DNA of 64,000 bases from Sphingomonas sp. IBVSS2 (lineage in GTDB: Bacteria; Pseudomonadota; Alphaproteobacteria; Sphingomonadales; Sphingomonadaceae): contig NZ_NFUR01000002.1 of the NCBI RefSeq assembly GCF_002127225.1, positions 682,001-746,000 on the forward strand. The letters are read 5' to 3'. A program made the translations under genes and the position numbers. Below, piece after piece: positions 8,215-17,223 of the stretch (position 1 is its first letter; every line of letters starts with the position of its first letter). The notes under the pieces are model-generated. The model was not told the DNA's origin. It searched no databases and was given only the letters and a program-made list of their open reading frames with translations.

Positions 8215-10107
8215 ATGTGCGGTATCGCCGGCCTTTACTATCCCGCCCTCGCCAAGCCGGTGGACCCCGCGCGTATCGTGCAGATGACCGATGCGCTGGT
8301 CCATCGCGGACCGGACGGCTCGGGGGTGTGGACCAGCGCAGGCGTGGGGCTGGGGCATCGGCGCCTCGCGATCATCGACCTCGAAGGCGGCATCCAGCCG
8401 ATGGCCACGCCCGACCAGGGCCTGGTCGTCACCTACAATGGCGAGATCTATAATTTCCGGGAAGTGCGCGCCGAGCTGGAGGCCAAGGGCGCCCGCTTCG
8501 CCACCGACAGCGACACCGAGGTGCTGCTGCATGGCTGGCGGGCCTGGGGCCCCAGGATGCTCGACCGGCTGAACGGCATGTTCGCCTTCGCCCTCTACGA
8601 CGCCGGTGCGCAAAGCCTGTTCCTAGCGCGCGATCGGTTCGGCGTGAAACCGCTTCATTATGCCGAGCTGTCGGACGGGGCGCTGGCCTTCGCCTCCGAG
8701 CTGAAGGGGCTGCTCGCGCATCCGCTGTTCCGGCGGACGCCGGACTTCAAGGCGGTCGAGGACTATCTGGGGCTCGGCTATGTGCCCGACGATTCCTCGA
8801 TCCTGGCGGGGGTGCGCAAGCTGCCGGCGGGGCATTTCCTGCTGCTGGAGCGCGGCAAGCCGGTGCCGAAGCCGCAGCGCTGGTGGGACATCGACTTCTC
8901 GAAGCGCGCGACCGGCAAGCTGCGCGACCTCGAGGCCGAACTGGTCGACCTGATGCGGAGCGCGGTGCGTGCGCGCATGATCGCCGATGTGCCGCTCGGT
9001 GCGTTCCTCTCGGGCGGCGTCGACAGTTCGGCGGTGGTGGCGCTGATGGCCGAGGCGAGCAAGGCGGCGGTGAAGACCTGTACCATCGGCTTCGACGAGG
9101 CCGATCATGACGAGACCGGCTATGCGCAGATGGTCGCCGAGCGCTTCGCCACCGCGCATCGGACGCGCAAGGTGGCGGCGGACGATTTCGCGCTGATCGA
9201 TACGCTGGTGGGCGCGTTCGACGAGCCCTTTGCCGATGCCTCGGCGCTGCCGACCTACCGGGTGTGCGAGCTGGCGCGCGAGAGCGTGACGGTGGCGCTG
9301 TCGGGCGACGGCGCGGACGAGGCGCTGGCCGGCTATCGCCGCTACCGGTTCTTCGCCGCCGAGGAGCGTGCGCGCGCGCTGCTGCCGCAGGGCCTGCGCG
9401 AGCGCGTGTTCGGCACGCTCGGCCGGCTCTATCCCAAGGCGGACTGGGCGCCGCGCCCGTTCCGCGCGAAGACGACGTTCCTGGCGCTGGCCGAGGGGGG
9501 CGAGTTCGCCTATCCCAAGGCCGTGGGCGTCACTGGCCCGGCGCTGCGCAACGCGCTCTATTCGGATGCCATGAAGAAAGCGCTGGCCGGGCACAGCGCC
9601 GAGCGGCGCTATACCGATACGATGCGCCAGGCGCCGGCGCGCGATGCGCTCGACCGGGCGCAATATGCCGATATCCAGCACTGGCTGCCGGGCGATATCC
9701 TCACCAAGGTCGACCGCACCAGCATGGCGGTGAGCCTGGAGGCGCGCGAGCCGCTGCTCGACTATCGGCTCGTCCAGTTCATGGCGACGCTGCCGCCGTC
9801 GCTGCGGATCCGGGCGGGGCAGGGCAAGTGGCTGATGAAGAAGGCGCTGGAGCCCTATCTGCCCAAGGACGTGCTCTACCGGCCGAAAATGGGCTTCGTG
9901 ACGCCGATCAGCGCCTGGTTCCGCAAGGCATTGGCCGATGAGGCGGCAGCGCTGGGGCGCTCGAAGCTGCTCGCCAGCACCGGCTGGTTCGACCTGCACG
10001 CGATCGAGAAGCTCGCCGCCGAGCACAAGGCGGGGCGGGCGGAACACGGCCGGACGCTCTGGCAGCTGCTGATGCTGGAGCGCAGCCTGAATCGGATGTT
10101 CGGGTAA
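8215..10107 (+). CDS. XrtA-associated amidotransferase (asparagine synthase B type)
   Basis: 630 residues. The N-terminal class II glutaminase domain begins MCGIAGLYYP, with Cys2 as nucleophile after Met removal. The synthetase domain has the ATP pyrophosphatase loop SGGVDSS at 266-272. Full length and motif order match asparagine synthases, and the position after exosortase A matches the TIGR03108 amidotransferases of these loci. Its acceptor is more likely a carboxylate on a sugar or a peptide of the EPS pathway than free aspartate, but that is inference from context. Convergent with the MAPEG gene; a strong hairpin separates them. Confidence 0.9.
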   Translation: MCGIAGLYYPALAKPVDPARIVQMTDALVHRGPDGSGVWTSAGVGLGHRRLAIIDLEGGIQPMATPDQGLVVTYNGEIYNFREVRAELEAKGARFATDSDTEVLLHGWRAWGPRMLDRLNGMFAFALYDAGAQSLFLARDRFGVKPLHYAELSDGALAFASELKGLLAHPLFRRTPDFKAVEDYLGLGYVPDDSSILAGVRKLPAGHFLLLERGKPVPKPQRWWDIDFSKRATGKLRDLEAELVDLMRSAVRARMIADVPLGAFLSGGVDSSAVVALMAEASKAAVKTCTIGFDEADHDETGYAQMVAERFATAHRTRKVAADDFALIDTLVGAFDEPFADASALPTYRVCELARESVTVALSGDGADEALAGYRRYRFFAAEERARALLPQGLRERVFGTLGRLYPKADWAPRPFRAKTTFLALAEGGEFAYPKAVGVTGPALRNALYSDAMKKALAGHSAERRYTDTMRQAPARDALDRAQYADIQHWLPGDILTKVDRTSMAVSLEAREPLLDYRLVQFMATLPPSLRIRAGQGKWLMKKALEPYLPKDVLYRPKMGFVTPISAWFRKALADEAAALGRSKLLASTGWFDLHAIEKLAAEHKAGRAEHGRTLWQLLMLERSLNRMFG

Positions 10108-10112
10108 CCCTC

Positions 10113-10143
10113 AAAAATCCTCCCCCGGGGAAGGGGGAGGATC
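10113..10143. terminator. Bidirectional hairpin between convergent genes
   Basis: A perfect 10-base inverted repeat (ATCCTCCCCC at 10117, GGGGGAGGAT at 10133) with a 6-base loop lies between the convergent amidotransferase and MAPEG genes. An A-run precedes it, giving a U-run on the minus-strand transcript. Confidence 0.65.
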
Positions 10144-10145
10144 GG

Positions 10146-10598
10146 TCAACCGGCGCTCACCGTCATGGCCGGCGCGAAGATCGATGCCGCCGCGCTCGCC
10201 GTCAGCGTCACCAGCGCCAGGGTGGAGAGCAGGAAGAACAGGAAGCGGACCGAGACCTTGTTGAAGGTCGCCTGCACCAGGCTGTGCGCGATGCGCAGGA
10301 GCACATAGGCCCAGGCGAGCCACAGATTGGGGCCCTCGCCCTGGCCGAGCAGCGCGAGCGTCAGCGCGATCGCGTAGAACAGCGTCGGCTGCTCGTGCAG
10401 ATGGTTGTAGTTGTGCGCCTTCCACTGGACCGCCGGCGGCAGCACCTTGTCGGCATCGGTGCCCTTGCTGCCGATCAGCTTGCCCATGTCGATGCCAGCC
10501 GCCTTCATCGCGGGAACGCGCGTGACGATCGTCCAGACCAGCATGACGAGCGTCCAGGCGACGAGCACCACCACTGGCGCCAGGATTTGACTATGCAT
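10146..10598 (-). CDS. MAPEG family membrane protein
   Basis: 150 residues with four predicted membrane helices. The start at 10598 is supported by a GGGAGGGG ribosome site. The segment KAHNYNHLHEQPTLFYAI (about residues 62-79) is the conserved MAPEG signature, followed by the RIAHSLVQATFNKVSVRF helix. MAPEG proteins include glutathione transferases and leukotriene synthases; the bacterial members are poorly characterised and I cannot name a substrate. It lies 60 bases downstream of a TetR regulator in the same orientation, so the two are probably co-transcribed and co-regulated. Confidence 0.82.
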   Translation of the reverse strand: MHSQILAPVVVLVAWTLVMLVWTIVTRVPAMKAAGIDMGKLIGSKGTDADKVLPPAVQWKAHNYNHLHEQPTLFYAIALTLALLGQGEGPNLWLAWAYVLLRIAHSLVQATFNKVSVRFLFFLLSTLALVTLTASAAASIFAPAMTVSAG

Positions 10599-10658
10599 TG
10601 CAGCCCCTCCCACTGCGTGTGAAGCCGGGAGGCTGGCCCAATCGGTTCGCAAATGCAA

Positions 10659-11240
10659 CTAAACGGGCGCAAGCAGGCTTTCGAGGAGCAGATGCGTGCC
10701 GCGGCGCAGCGCCGCCGCGTCCTGCGCCTGCCAGACCGCGTTGCGGCAGAGCACGCCCATCACATGCGCCTGGACCAGCCAGCCCACCGTGGCGGCATCG
10801 GCATCGGCACGTGCCTTGCCGGCGGCGATCAGGCTGCGGGCCGCGGCTTCCACTGCGTGACGGAGCCGTTCGAGATTTGCGGTGTTGCGCTCGCGCAGGC
10901 CGCTATCGCCCGCGCTGGCGGCAGTGATCTCGATGCCGAACCGGGCATGGGCCGGGGGGAGGGCAGGGGCGATCTGGCGTTCGAACACCGAATCGGCGAG
11001 CGTCGCGATGCTGCCATCTTCGATCGGGCCCAGTTCGGCGGCGAGCATGTCCGTCACGGCGTGGATCAGCGCGTCGCGGCTCGGGAAATGGCTGTAGAAG
11101 GCGCCCTTGCTGATCCCGGCCTGGGCGCAGACATTGTCGACCGAGGTGGCGAGCAGCCCGCGTTCGAACAGGCAATGCGCGGTCGCGTCCAATATGTGCA
11201 TGCGGCGCTTGGCGGCAGTCGCTTCGGTCAGGCGGGGCAT
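10659..11240 (-). CDS. TetR/AcrR family transcriptional regulator
   Basis: 193 residues. The N-terminal helix-turn-helix is clear: RRMHILDATAHCLFERG, then TSVDNVCAQAGISKGAFYSH (recognition helix about residues 34-53). The C-terminal ligand domain is divergent. It is upstream of and likely co-transcribed with the MAPEG gene, a usual arrangement for a repressor controlling its own operon. The effector is unknown. The upstream gap of about 90 bases separates it from the ToxR-like gene on the same strand. Confidence 0.9.
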   Translation of the reverse strand: MPRLTEATAAKRRMHILDATAHCLFERGLLATSVDNVCAQAGISKGAFYSHFPSRDALIHAVTDMLAAELGPIEDGSIATLADSVFERQIAPALPPAHARFGIEITAASAGDSGLRERNTANLERLRHAVEAAARSLIAAGKARADADAATVGWLVQAHVMGVLCRNAVWQAQDAAALRRGTHLLLESLLAPV

Positions 11241-11333
11241 TCATCTCTCACTGATGCGTCAGCCGGTGCACTGCATCCGGATTGATGCCGCCATGTTGCA
11301 GCGAGCGAAGTCGAGGATGGCCGGCGATGCGCT

Positions 11334-12119
11334 TCAGGCGTGTTCGGCAAGCGCCTTTCGGAGCCCGCGCGCCATGTGCCGCGCCAATGCGCGCTGCAAG
11401 GGCAGATAGTCGTTGGTGTCGGTCGCTCCGACGAACTGCCCCGACCACAGGATGCGCCCGCCGCCGCGATCGACGAGATTGACCACGACGACCGTCTGCC
11501 GCGGAGTCTGCCGCACGCTGATGCGGGCAAGGAGATCGGCCCCCTTGTCGGTGGTGGCGACGCTATAGCCCCTGGGCAGGCCGTTGCCGACCTCGGCGAG
11601 GAAGCTCTCGCGCAGGCCCGCGTTGAACTTGGGGAAGAGCACATATTCGCACAGGCCCTGGACCCCTTCGATGGCAATGCGATGCTGGGGCCGGAAGACC
11701 ATGGCCTGTGCCCAGACGGCACCGCCGACGGCGAGCGCGGCGAACAGGCCGCCCGCAGCCGCGAGGCGGCCAAGACGGCGAGGCGCCCCGGCCACGGATG
11801 CGGTATGGATCGCGCCGATGAAGCGATAGCCGGATCTCGGCCGCGTCTGGATATAGCGCGGCGTGTCGGCCTCGTCGCCGAGCAGGGCCCTGATGCGGCG
11901 GATACAGGTGTTGAGCGATGCGTCCCCGCCGGTTCCGGCGCGGGGCCAGAATCGGTCGAGCAGTTCCTGCCGGCCCACGGTCCGCCCGCCATTGTCGATC
12001 AGATAGCCGAGGACTTCCACCACCTGTGGCGGCGCATCGAGCTGCGCGTCGCCCCGGAAGATCTGCAGCGCGGCAGGATCCAGGCGGAAATCGTCGAAGC
12101 GAAGCATCCCATCGTCCAC
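11334..12119 (-). CDS. ToxR/CadC-like membrane-bound winged-helix regulator
   Basis: 261 residues. Residues 5-100 form an OmpR-type winged helix; GYLIDNGGRTVGRQELLDR and the wing TRPRSGYRFIG are diagnostic. It has no receiver domain. A single membrane segment (about 112-134) follows a basic stretch, and the remaining 125 residues would be periplasmic, with a TolB-like character (VVVVNLVDRGGGRILWSGQF). This layout matches one-component ToxR/CadC sensors that read the periplasm and act on nearby promoters. It faces the serine hydrolase gene across 128 bases, making that gene the obvious target. Confidence 0.8.
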   Translation of the reverse strand: MDDGMLRFDDFRLDPAALQIFRGDAQLDAPPQVVEVLGYLIDNGGRTVGRQELLDRFWPRAGTGGDASLNTCIRRIRALLGDEADTPRYIQTRPRSGYRFIGAIHTASVAGAPRRLGRLAAAGGLFAALAVGGAVWAQAMVFRPQHRIAIEGVQGLCEYVLFPKFNAGLRESFLAEVGNGLPRGYSVATTDKGADLLARISVRQTPRQTVVVVNLVDRGGGRILWSGQFVGATDTNDYLPLQRALARHMARGLRKALAEHA

Positions 12120-12247
12120 TGCAAAGAAACGCCCATGCCGGTCCGGTTGCCAGATGTCAGATCAGGTCACGAGATGTCATTCGGCCCTTCCGGCCGAGCA
12201 CGATAGCCGATTCCCGATCGACACGCACCACGCAAGGGAATCGCCAA

Positions 12248-13744
12248 ATGCCGTCTAAGGATGACCTCCTCCTGCCCGACCGGCGTCATGTCCTGGGTCT
12301 CGGCCTGGCGGGGATGACGGCGTCGGCACTCGCCATGCCGGCGGCGTGCGGGTTCGCCGGCGCGCCGGTGGCGAAGCGGCTGGACGATCTGCTCGACGCC
12401 ACGGCATCGGGCTATGGCACGGTCGGCTATTCCGCGGCGGTGCTGCGGCGCGGCAGGCTCGTCCATGTCCGCCACGCGGGACTGGCGGATCGCGATACCG
12501 GCGCACGGATCACGGCCCGATCCGTCTATCCCATCTTCTCCGTCTCCAAGCTGTTCCTGATCGTCGAGCTGGCAAAGGCCGCCGGGCGCGGGGCGCTCGA
12601 CCTGTCGATGCCGCTCGCCCGGATCCGGGACGGGCTGCCCGACGCGTGGCGCGGGATCACGCTGGCACAGGCGCTTGCCCATGTGTCGGGGTTGCCGGAC
12701 TATATCCCGGATTTCGTCGCGCCGACCGAAGACCAGGCGCTCGCGGCCATCCGCGGCAAGCCGCTGCGCTTCGCGACCGGCACCCGCAACGACTATAACC
12801 AGACCAACATGTTGTTCGCTCGCATCGCGCTGGAGCAGGCGGCGGGTGCCCCGCTCACCGTGCTGGCGGCCCGCCAGTTCCGGGCGGCCGGGATGCGCCG
12901 CACCGGCTATCACACCGGCTATCCCGGCGCCGCGGTGCGGCTGCCCGACCTGGTATCGAGCTATCGGCCGGTTCCAGGGCGTGGCGGGCCGCCGGCGCGG
13001 TTCGTGCTGCCGGTGCTGCCCACCTATGCCTTCGGCTCCGCGGGCGCCTTCACTACCATTGCCGACATGGTGCGGTGGACCCAGGCGCTGCTGCGCGGTG
13101 ACCTGTTGCCGCTGGGGGCGCTGCGTGCGTCCTGGGCGCCCTTTCCGATGCCCGGCGGCGCGGCCGCCTGGCACAGCCATGGCTGGGAATATTACCGGCA
13201 CGGCGACGTCACCATCGTCGGGCATGGCGGCGACGTCCGCCTGGTCTGGCGGCATTTCTTCCGGACGGCGGATCCGGACGATTGCGCGACCGTGATCTAT
13301 TTCGACAATGGCGGACGCTCGACCTTCGACCGGCACCGGCTGGTGACCCTGCTGGCCGATCTGGTGATGCCGGGGGCCGCGCGCGCGACCGAGCTGCGGG
13401 AGGAGGAACTGTTTCGCGGCCTCGCCTCCGGACGCTGGCGCCAGGCGGTCGACCTCCTGGACGCGACCGCACCGCTGGATGTCGTGGAAGGGATCGTGAA
13501 CCGGGTCGGCTATGACGCCATGCAGATCCTCGACGCGGAAACCGCGCTGTTCCCGTTCGAGTGGAACGTGCGGCGCTTTCCCGGTTCGTCGAACGCGCAT
13601 GACAGCCTTGGCGAAGCCTGTCGCGCGCTGGGGCGCATCGAAGCCGCGCGCGCAAGCTATGCGCGTGCGCTGGCGCTCGATCCGGGCAATGCGCGCATCG
13701 CGGCGATCCTTGGGGATCTTGCCGCGCCGCCGGCCGCCAACTGA
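12248..13744 (+). CDS. Secreted serine hydrolase (class C beta-lactamase fold) with C-terminal TPR
   Basis: 498 residues. The N-terminus has a Tat-like signal (DRRHVLGLG, then a hydrophobic run ending near residue 35). The active-site SxxK is SVSK at 98-101. The second motif reads YNQ (183-185) where the canonical form is YxN. After the hydrolase domain, residues about 440-498 contain a tetratricopeptide-type repeat (LGEACRALGRIEAARASYARALALDPGN). It belongs to the broad CubicO/esterase group; the substrate cannot be read from sequence. The ToxR-like gene is divergent upstream, and the next gene starts at its stop codon. I chose ATG 12248 because the frame upstream overlaps the divergent regulator. 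Confidence 0.82.
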   Translation: MPSKDDLLLPDRRHVLGLGLAGMTASALAMPAACGFAGAPVAKRLDDLLDATASGYGTVGYSAAVLRRGRLVHVRHAGLADRDTGARITARSVYPIFSVSKLFLIVELAKAAGRGALDLSMPLARIRDGLPDAWRGITLAQALAHVSGLPDYIPDFVAPTEDQALAAIRGKPLRFATGTRNDYNQTNMLFARIALEQAAGAPLTVLAARQFRAAGMRRTGYHTGYPGAAVRLPDLVSSYRPVPGRGGPPARFVLPVLPTYAFGSAGAFTTIADMVRWTQALLRGDLLPLGALRASWAPFPMPGGAAAWHSHGWEYYRHGDVTIVGHGGDVRLVWRHFFRTADPDDCATVIYFDNGGRSTFDRHRLVTLLADLVMPGAARATELREEELFRGLASGRWRQAVDLLDATAPLDVVEGIVNRVGYDAMQILDAETALFPFEWNVRRFPGSSNAHDSLGEACRALGRIEAARASYARALALDPGNARIAAILGDLAAPPAAN

Positions 13745-13776
13745 TGCGATACCATTCACTTTCTTCCTCGAGGAGC

Positions 13777-14538
13777 ATGACGATGCGTTTCTGCCCGGGC
13801 CTTGCGATGTGCGCGGCCGTTTTCCTGGTCCAGCCGGCAATGGCCGACCCGACCGATGTGGAAGTCCGCGTGATCGCGCGCGGTGCCAAGTTCCTCGGCG
13901 GCTATGCCGCGCCTGTCCGGATCGTCCTGACCGATGCCGATACCGGCGAGACGCTTGCGCAGGGCACGACTTCGGGCACGACGGGCGACACCCAGCGGAT
14001 CATGGGCGGGGAGCGGGGCGCCAGAAAGTCCGATGCGGATTCCGCCGTGTTCCGGGCCCGGCTGGACATCGATCGCCCGCGCCGGGTGACGGCGCAGGCG
14101 ACCGGCCCGCTCAGCCAGCCCCAGGCAGTGACGACCGCGACCAGCACGCAATGGATCCTGCCCGGACGTCACCTGACCGCCGGGGACGGCTGGCTGATCG
14201 AGCTGCCCGGGCTGATCGTGGATATCGCCGATCCCGTCGCCTATCAGTGGGCGAAGAAAGGCGAGGCAGTGGGGCTGCGCGTGGGAGTCACCATGTTGTG
14301 CGGCTGCGCGCTCTCGGAGAGCGGCCCGTGGCGTGCCGGCGATACCGAGGTAGAAGCCAATGTGACCGTCAACGGCGTCGTCTCTCGCCCTGTAAAGTTG
14401 CAGTTCGACGCTGCTTCGGCCACTTTCGGCGCGAGCATCCCGGCCACAGCATCCGGCCTCTACGAAGTCGAGGTTCGTGCCTGGATGGGGCCCACCAACA
14501 ATGCTGGCGTCGCGCGCACTGCCTTCTTTGTGCGTTGA
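13777..14538 (+). CDS. Secreted protein of unknown function
   Basis: 253 residues. The ATG at 13777 follows a good GAGGAG site; an in-frame ATG at 13744 overlapping the hydrolase stop is the alternative. A signal peptide (MTMRFCPGLAMCAAVFLVQPAMA) precedes a mature protein of beta-strand character with regular DxxTGE and VxVxA segments, suggesting two immunoglobulin-like domains. A Cys-Gly-Cys pair lies near residue 180. I do not recognise a family. Tight spacing to the serine hydrolase suggests a two-gene operon acting in the periplasm. Confidence 0.7.
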   Translation: MTMRFCPGLAMCAAVFLVQPAMADPTDVEVRVIARGAKFLGGYAAPVRIVLTDADTGETLAQGTTSGTTGDTQRIMGGERGARKSDADSAVFRARLDIDRPRRVTAQATGPLSQPQAVTTATSTQWILPGRHLTAGDGWLIELPGLIVDIADPVAYQWAKKGEAVGLRVGVTMLCGCALSESGPWRAGDTEVEANVTVNGVVSRPVKLQFDAASATFGASIPATASGLYEVEVRAWMGPTNNAGVARTAFFVR

Positions 14539-14550
14539 GCGCCAAGGAAA

Positions 14551-14579
14551 AGGGCGGCCGGGGATGTCCCGGCCGCCCT
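14551..14579. terminator. Bidirectional terminator hairpin
   Basis: A perfect 12-base inverted repeat (AGGGCGGCCGGG / CCCGGCCGCCCT, loop GATGT) sits between the convergent secreted-protein gene and the polyamine operon. It is preceded by AAGGAAA and followed by TGTCTTCC, so it could serve both strands. Confidence 0.7.
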
Positions 14580-14605
14580 GTCTTCCGTTTCGATCGCGTG
14601 GGTGA

Positions 14606-15685
14606 TCAGGCGAACAGCTTCGCCCAGCCGCGCTTCACGCGCTCGCGCCAATGGCCACGGTGATAGGCGTCCGACGCCAGCAGCGGCATGACCGAGCCCG
14701 CTTCGGCGAACACCATCTGCTCGATGCCGGTGTTGACCTTGCCCCAGGATGCCGCCTCCTGGAGGGTCGAGGACGAGCAGGCGCCGTCGCGCACATCGGC
14801 GACGGTGATCTGCACTGCGTATTTGTGCACTTCCACATCCTCATGACCCAGGATCTCGGCGCAGACGACGGTGTCCTGGATGAAGTTCTTCGGCACGCCG
14901 CCGCCGATCATCAGCAGGCCGGTGGTGCCCGCCTGGATCTTGATCTCGGTCAGCTCGCGGAAGTCGGCGATGGCGTCGAGCACCATATAGGGACGGCCTT
15001 CCTTGGCCGCGTCCACCTGGTGCTTCACCAGGCCGAAGCCGGCCGACGAGTCGACGAACGCCGGGCAGAAGATCGGCACGTCATGCTCATAGGCGAGCTT
15101 GACCAGGCTGTTGTCCTTCTTGCCGTGCTCGACGAGATACTTGCCCATCTCGCGGATGAAGGCGCGCGACGAATAGGGCTTGGGCTCGAGCGATTCCGCG
15201 ATCTTGTTGATCGTGTGGTCGCAGTCCTGGAGCTGCTCCTCGTCGATGTAGGTGTCGTAGATGCGGTCGATATAGAGCGAGCGCAGCGTGTCGTCGTCGG
15301 GGATCTCGAGCGCCTGATAATGCTTGTGGCCCAGGCCCTCGAAGAAATCCATGTCGACGATGGTGGCGCCGGTGGCGACGATCACGTCGACCATGTTGTT
15401 GCGCACCAGCTCGGCATAGAGGTCCATGCAGCCGCCGGCCGAAGTCGAGCCCGCGATCACCAGGACGACGGTGCAGTCCTTGTCGGCCAGCATGTCGTTG
15501 TAGATCTTGGTGGCGCGGCCAAGGTCGCGGCTGGTGAAGCTCATATCGGCCATCGCGTCGACGATCGGACGCGCGTCGAACGACTTGATGTCGATATGCT
15601 TGACCTGCTTCGACAGCAGCTCCGCCTTGCGGGTGTCGTTGATCGGGGCGTTGGCCGCCGCGGTCTTGGTGAGGGTGTCGGTCAT
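14606..15685 (-). CDS. Deoxyhypusine synthase-like polyamine synthase (homospermidine or bis-guanidino-azanonane synthase type)
   Basis: 359 residues. The ATG at 15685 has a GGGAGA site seven bases upstream, better than the ATG at 15697. The whole length aligns by eye with the deoxyhypusine synthase fold: STSAGGCMDL, ATGATIVDMDF, GGGVPKNF and EAASWGK, where Lys316 corresponds to the catalytic lysine of the eukaryotic enzyme. Bacteria lack eIF5A, so bacterial members act on free polyamines; some make homospermidine from spermidine. It is followed upstream by an ornithine-type decarboxylase, consistent with a putrescine-to-homospermidine route. Which product is formed is not readable from sequence. 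Confidence 0.85.
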   Translation of the reverse strand: MTDTLTKTAAANAPINDTRKAELLSKQVKHIDIKSFDARPIVDAMADMSFTSRDLGRATKIYNDMLADKDCTVVLVIAGSTSAGGCMDLYAELVRNNMVDVIVATGATIVDMDFFEGLGHKHYQALEIPDDDTLRSLYIDRIYDTYIDEEQLQDCDHTINKIAESLEPKPYSSRAFIREMGKYLVEHGKKDNSLVKLAYEHDVPIFCPAFVDSSAGFGLVKHQVDAAKEGRPYMVLDAIADFRELTEIKIQAGTTGLLMIGGGVPKNFIQDTVVCAEILGHEDVEVHKYAVQITVADVRDGACSSSTLQEAASWGKVNTGIEQMVFAEAGSVMPLLASDAYHRGHWRERVKRGWAKLFA

Positions 15686-15772
15686 GGGGTCTCCCATATT
15701 CTTGCCATGCCGCCGTCATTCAAAGGGGACGCGGTAACCCGATATCGGGGCCCTTAGACCCCAGAAACATAT

Positions 15773-15813
15773 CCGTCATCCCTGCGCAGGCGGTGCCCGT
15801 GCAGGGATGACGG
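15773..15813. repeat. Intergenic palindrome (CGTCATCCCTGC family)
   Basis: A perfect 13-base inverted repeat (CCGTCATCCCTGC / GCAGGGATGACGG) with a 15-base loop lies between the decarboxylase and the DHS-like gene, both on the minus strand. It shares its core with elements at 8131 and 29870. It could attenuate read-through between the two polyamine genes. Confidence 0.6.
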
Positions 15814-15830
15814 TTTAAAGCGTTGTGACG

Positions 15831-17072
15831 TTACAGCTTGACGACGTTCCACGCCGGCTGGCGTTCCGAAAGCTCGACATACATCGATGCCATCGGTTCG
15901 TCGGCAACGATGACGGTCGCATCGGTGCCGAAGCCGTTGAACGCGGTCCGCATCGCCGAGCCATAGGCGCCCAGCATGCCGATCTCGAAATAGTCGCCCG
16001 AGCGGGTGTCCGCCGGCAGAAGGAACGGGCCCTTCATGTAATCGAGATCGTCGCAGGTCGGGCCGTAGAAGCTGAACTCGACGTCCTTGGCGTTCGATTC
16101 CGGCTCGCGCAGCAGCTCGACCGGGAACTTCCAGTCGATATGCGCGGCGTCGAACAGCGCGCCATAGGCGCCGTCGTTGATGTACAGTTCGGCCCCGCGG
16201 CGACGCTCCACGCGCACCACGATCGAGCTGTATTCGGCGCACAGCGCGCGGCCCGGCTCGGCCCAGAGTTCGGCCGAATAGGAGACCGGCAGGCTTTCGA
16301 ACGCGCGGTGGATCGTCTCGAAATAGGCTTCGAGCGGCGGCGGGGTCATGCCCGGATAGGTCGAGGGGAAGCCGCCGCCGACGTCGATCACGTCCACGGT
16401 GACGGCCGACTCGACGATCGCCGCGCGCACGCGCTCCATCGCGTTCGAATAGGCTTCCGGCGACATCGCCTGCGACCCGACATGGAAGCAGATGCCCAGC
16501 GCGTCGGCGACCTGGCGGGTCTCGAACAGCAGCTTGGCGGCTTCACCCGGGCCGGCGCCGAACTTCGATGCCAGGCTCAGCTTGGAGTGATCCGACGAGA
16601 CGCGCAGGCGCACGCACAGCGTCAGGTCGCTCGCGGCCACGCCGTCGCGGCTGGTGGCGCGGACGATCTTCTCCAGCTCCTCGAGACTGTCGAGCGAGAA
16701 GGTGCGGACACCGTGGGTGAAGTACGCTTCTTCGATCGCTTCCTCGGCCTTGACCGGGTGCATGAAGCAAAGCGTGGCTTCGGGCAGCGTACGCGCGACC
16801 AGGCGCACTTCGCCGATCGACGCCACGTCATAGGTGGTGATGCCGTTGTCCCACAGGATCTGCAGCAGTTCGGGCGAAGGGTTCGCCTTCACGGCATACA
16901 TTGCCTTGCCCGGGAACTTCTCGACGAAGAACCGGGCGGCCCGTGCCGCGGCGTGCGGACGGACGAGCGTGACCGGCTGAACCGGACCCTGCTTGGCGAT
17001 GTCGATGCCGGTCACGGTGGAGCCGGCGGTCGAAAGGGGTGCTAACCCCAGCGCGCGATGATGCTTGTGCAA
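15831..17072 (-). CDS. Ornithine/lysine-type PLP decarboxylase (fold III)
   Basis: 413 residues, eukaryotic-type ornithine decarboxylase family. The PLP lysine is Lys62 in YAVKANP; HVGSQ (197-201), the glycine loop GGGFPS (232-237) and EPGR (272-275) bind the cofactor phosphate. The active-site cysteine is Cys340 in GPTCDDLD, with the partner-subunit DDLD acid as in ornithine decarboxylases. It makes putrescine (or cadaverine) in the cytoplasm. A TTG start at 17072 is favoured because GGAGG lies nine bases before it. About 145 bases and a palindrome separate it from the DHS-like gene that would use its product. Confidence 0.9.
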   Translation of the reverse strand: MHKHHRALGLAPLSTAGSTVTGIDIAKQGPVQPVTLVRPHAAARAARFFVEKFPGKAMYAVKANPSPELLQILWDNGITTYDVASIGEVRLVARTLPEATLCFMHPVKAEEAIEEAYFTHGVRTFSLDSLEELEKIVRATSRDGVAASDLTLCVRLRVSSDHSKLSLASKFGAGPGEAAKLLFETRQVADALGICFHVGSQAMSPEAYSNAMERVRAAIVESAVTVDVIDVGGGFPSTYPGMTPPPLEAYFETIHRAFESLPVSYSAELWAEPGRALCAEYSSIVVRVERRRGAELYINDGAYGALFDAAHIDWKFPVELLREPESNAKDVEFSFYGPTCDDLDYMKGPFLLPADTRSGDYFEIGMLGAYGSAMRTAFNGFGTDATVIVADEPMASMYVELSERQPAWNVVKL

Positions 17073-17223
17073 CTCAAGGGACCTCCAAGTGCCTTACGGC
17101 GATCGTTGACAAAAGCTGCCTTGCGGTTGGAAGTCCCATGGGGCAGCGGAAGGCGGCACATAAGGACGTTGGAACGGGGTGTAAAGTGATTCGAGGCCCG
17201 GAATATTACGGCGGGGGTGAATT

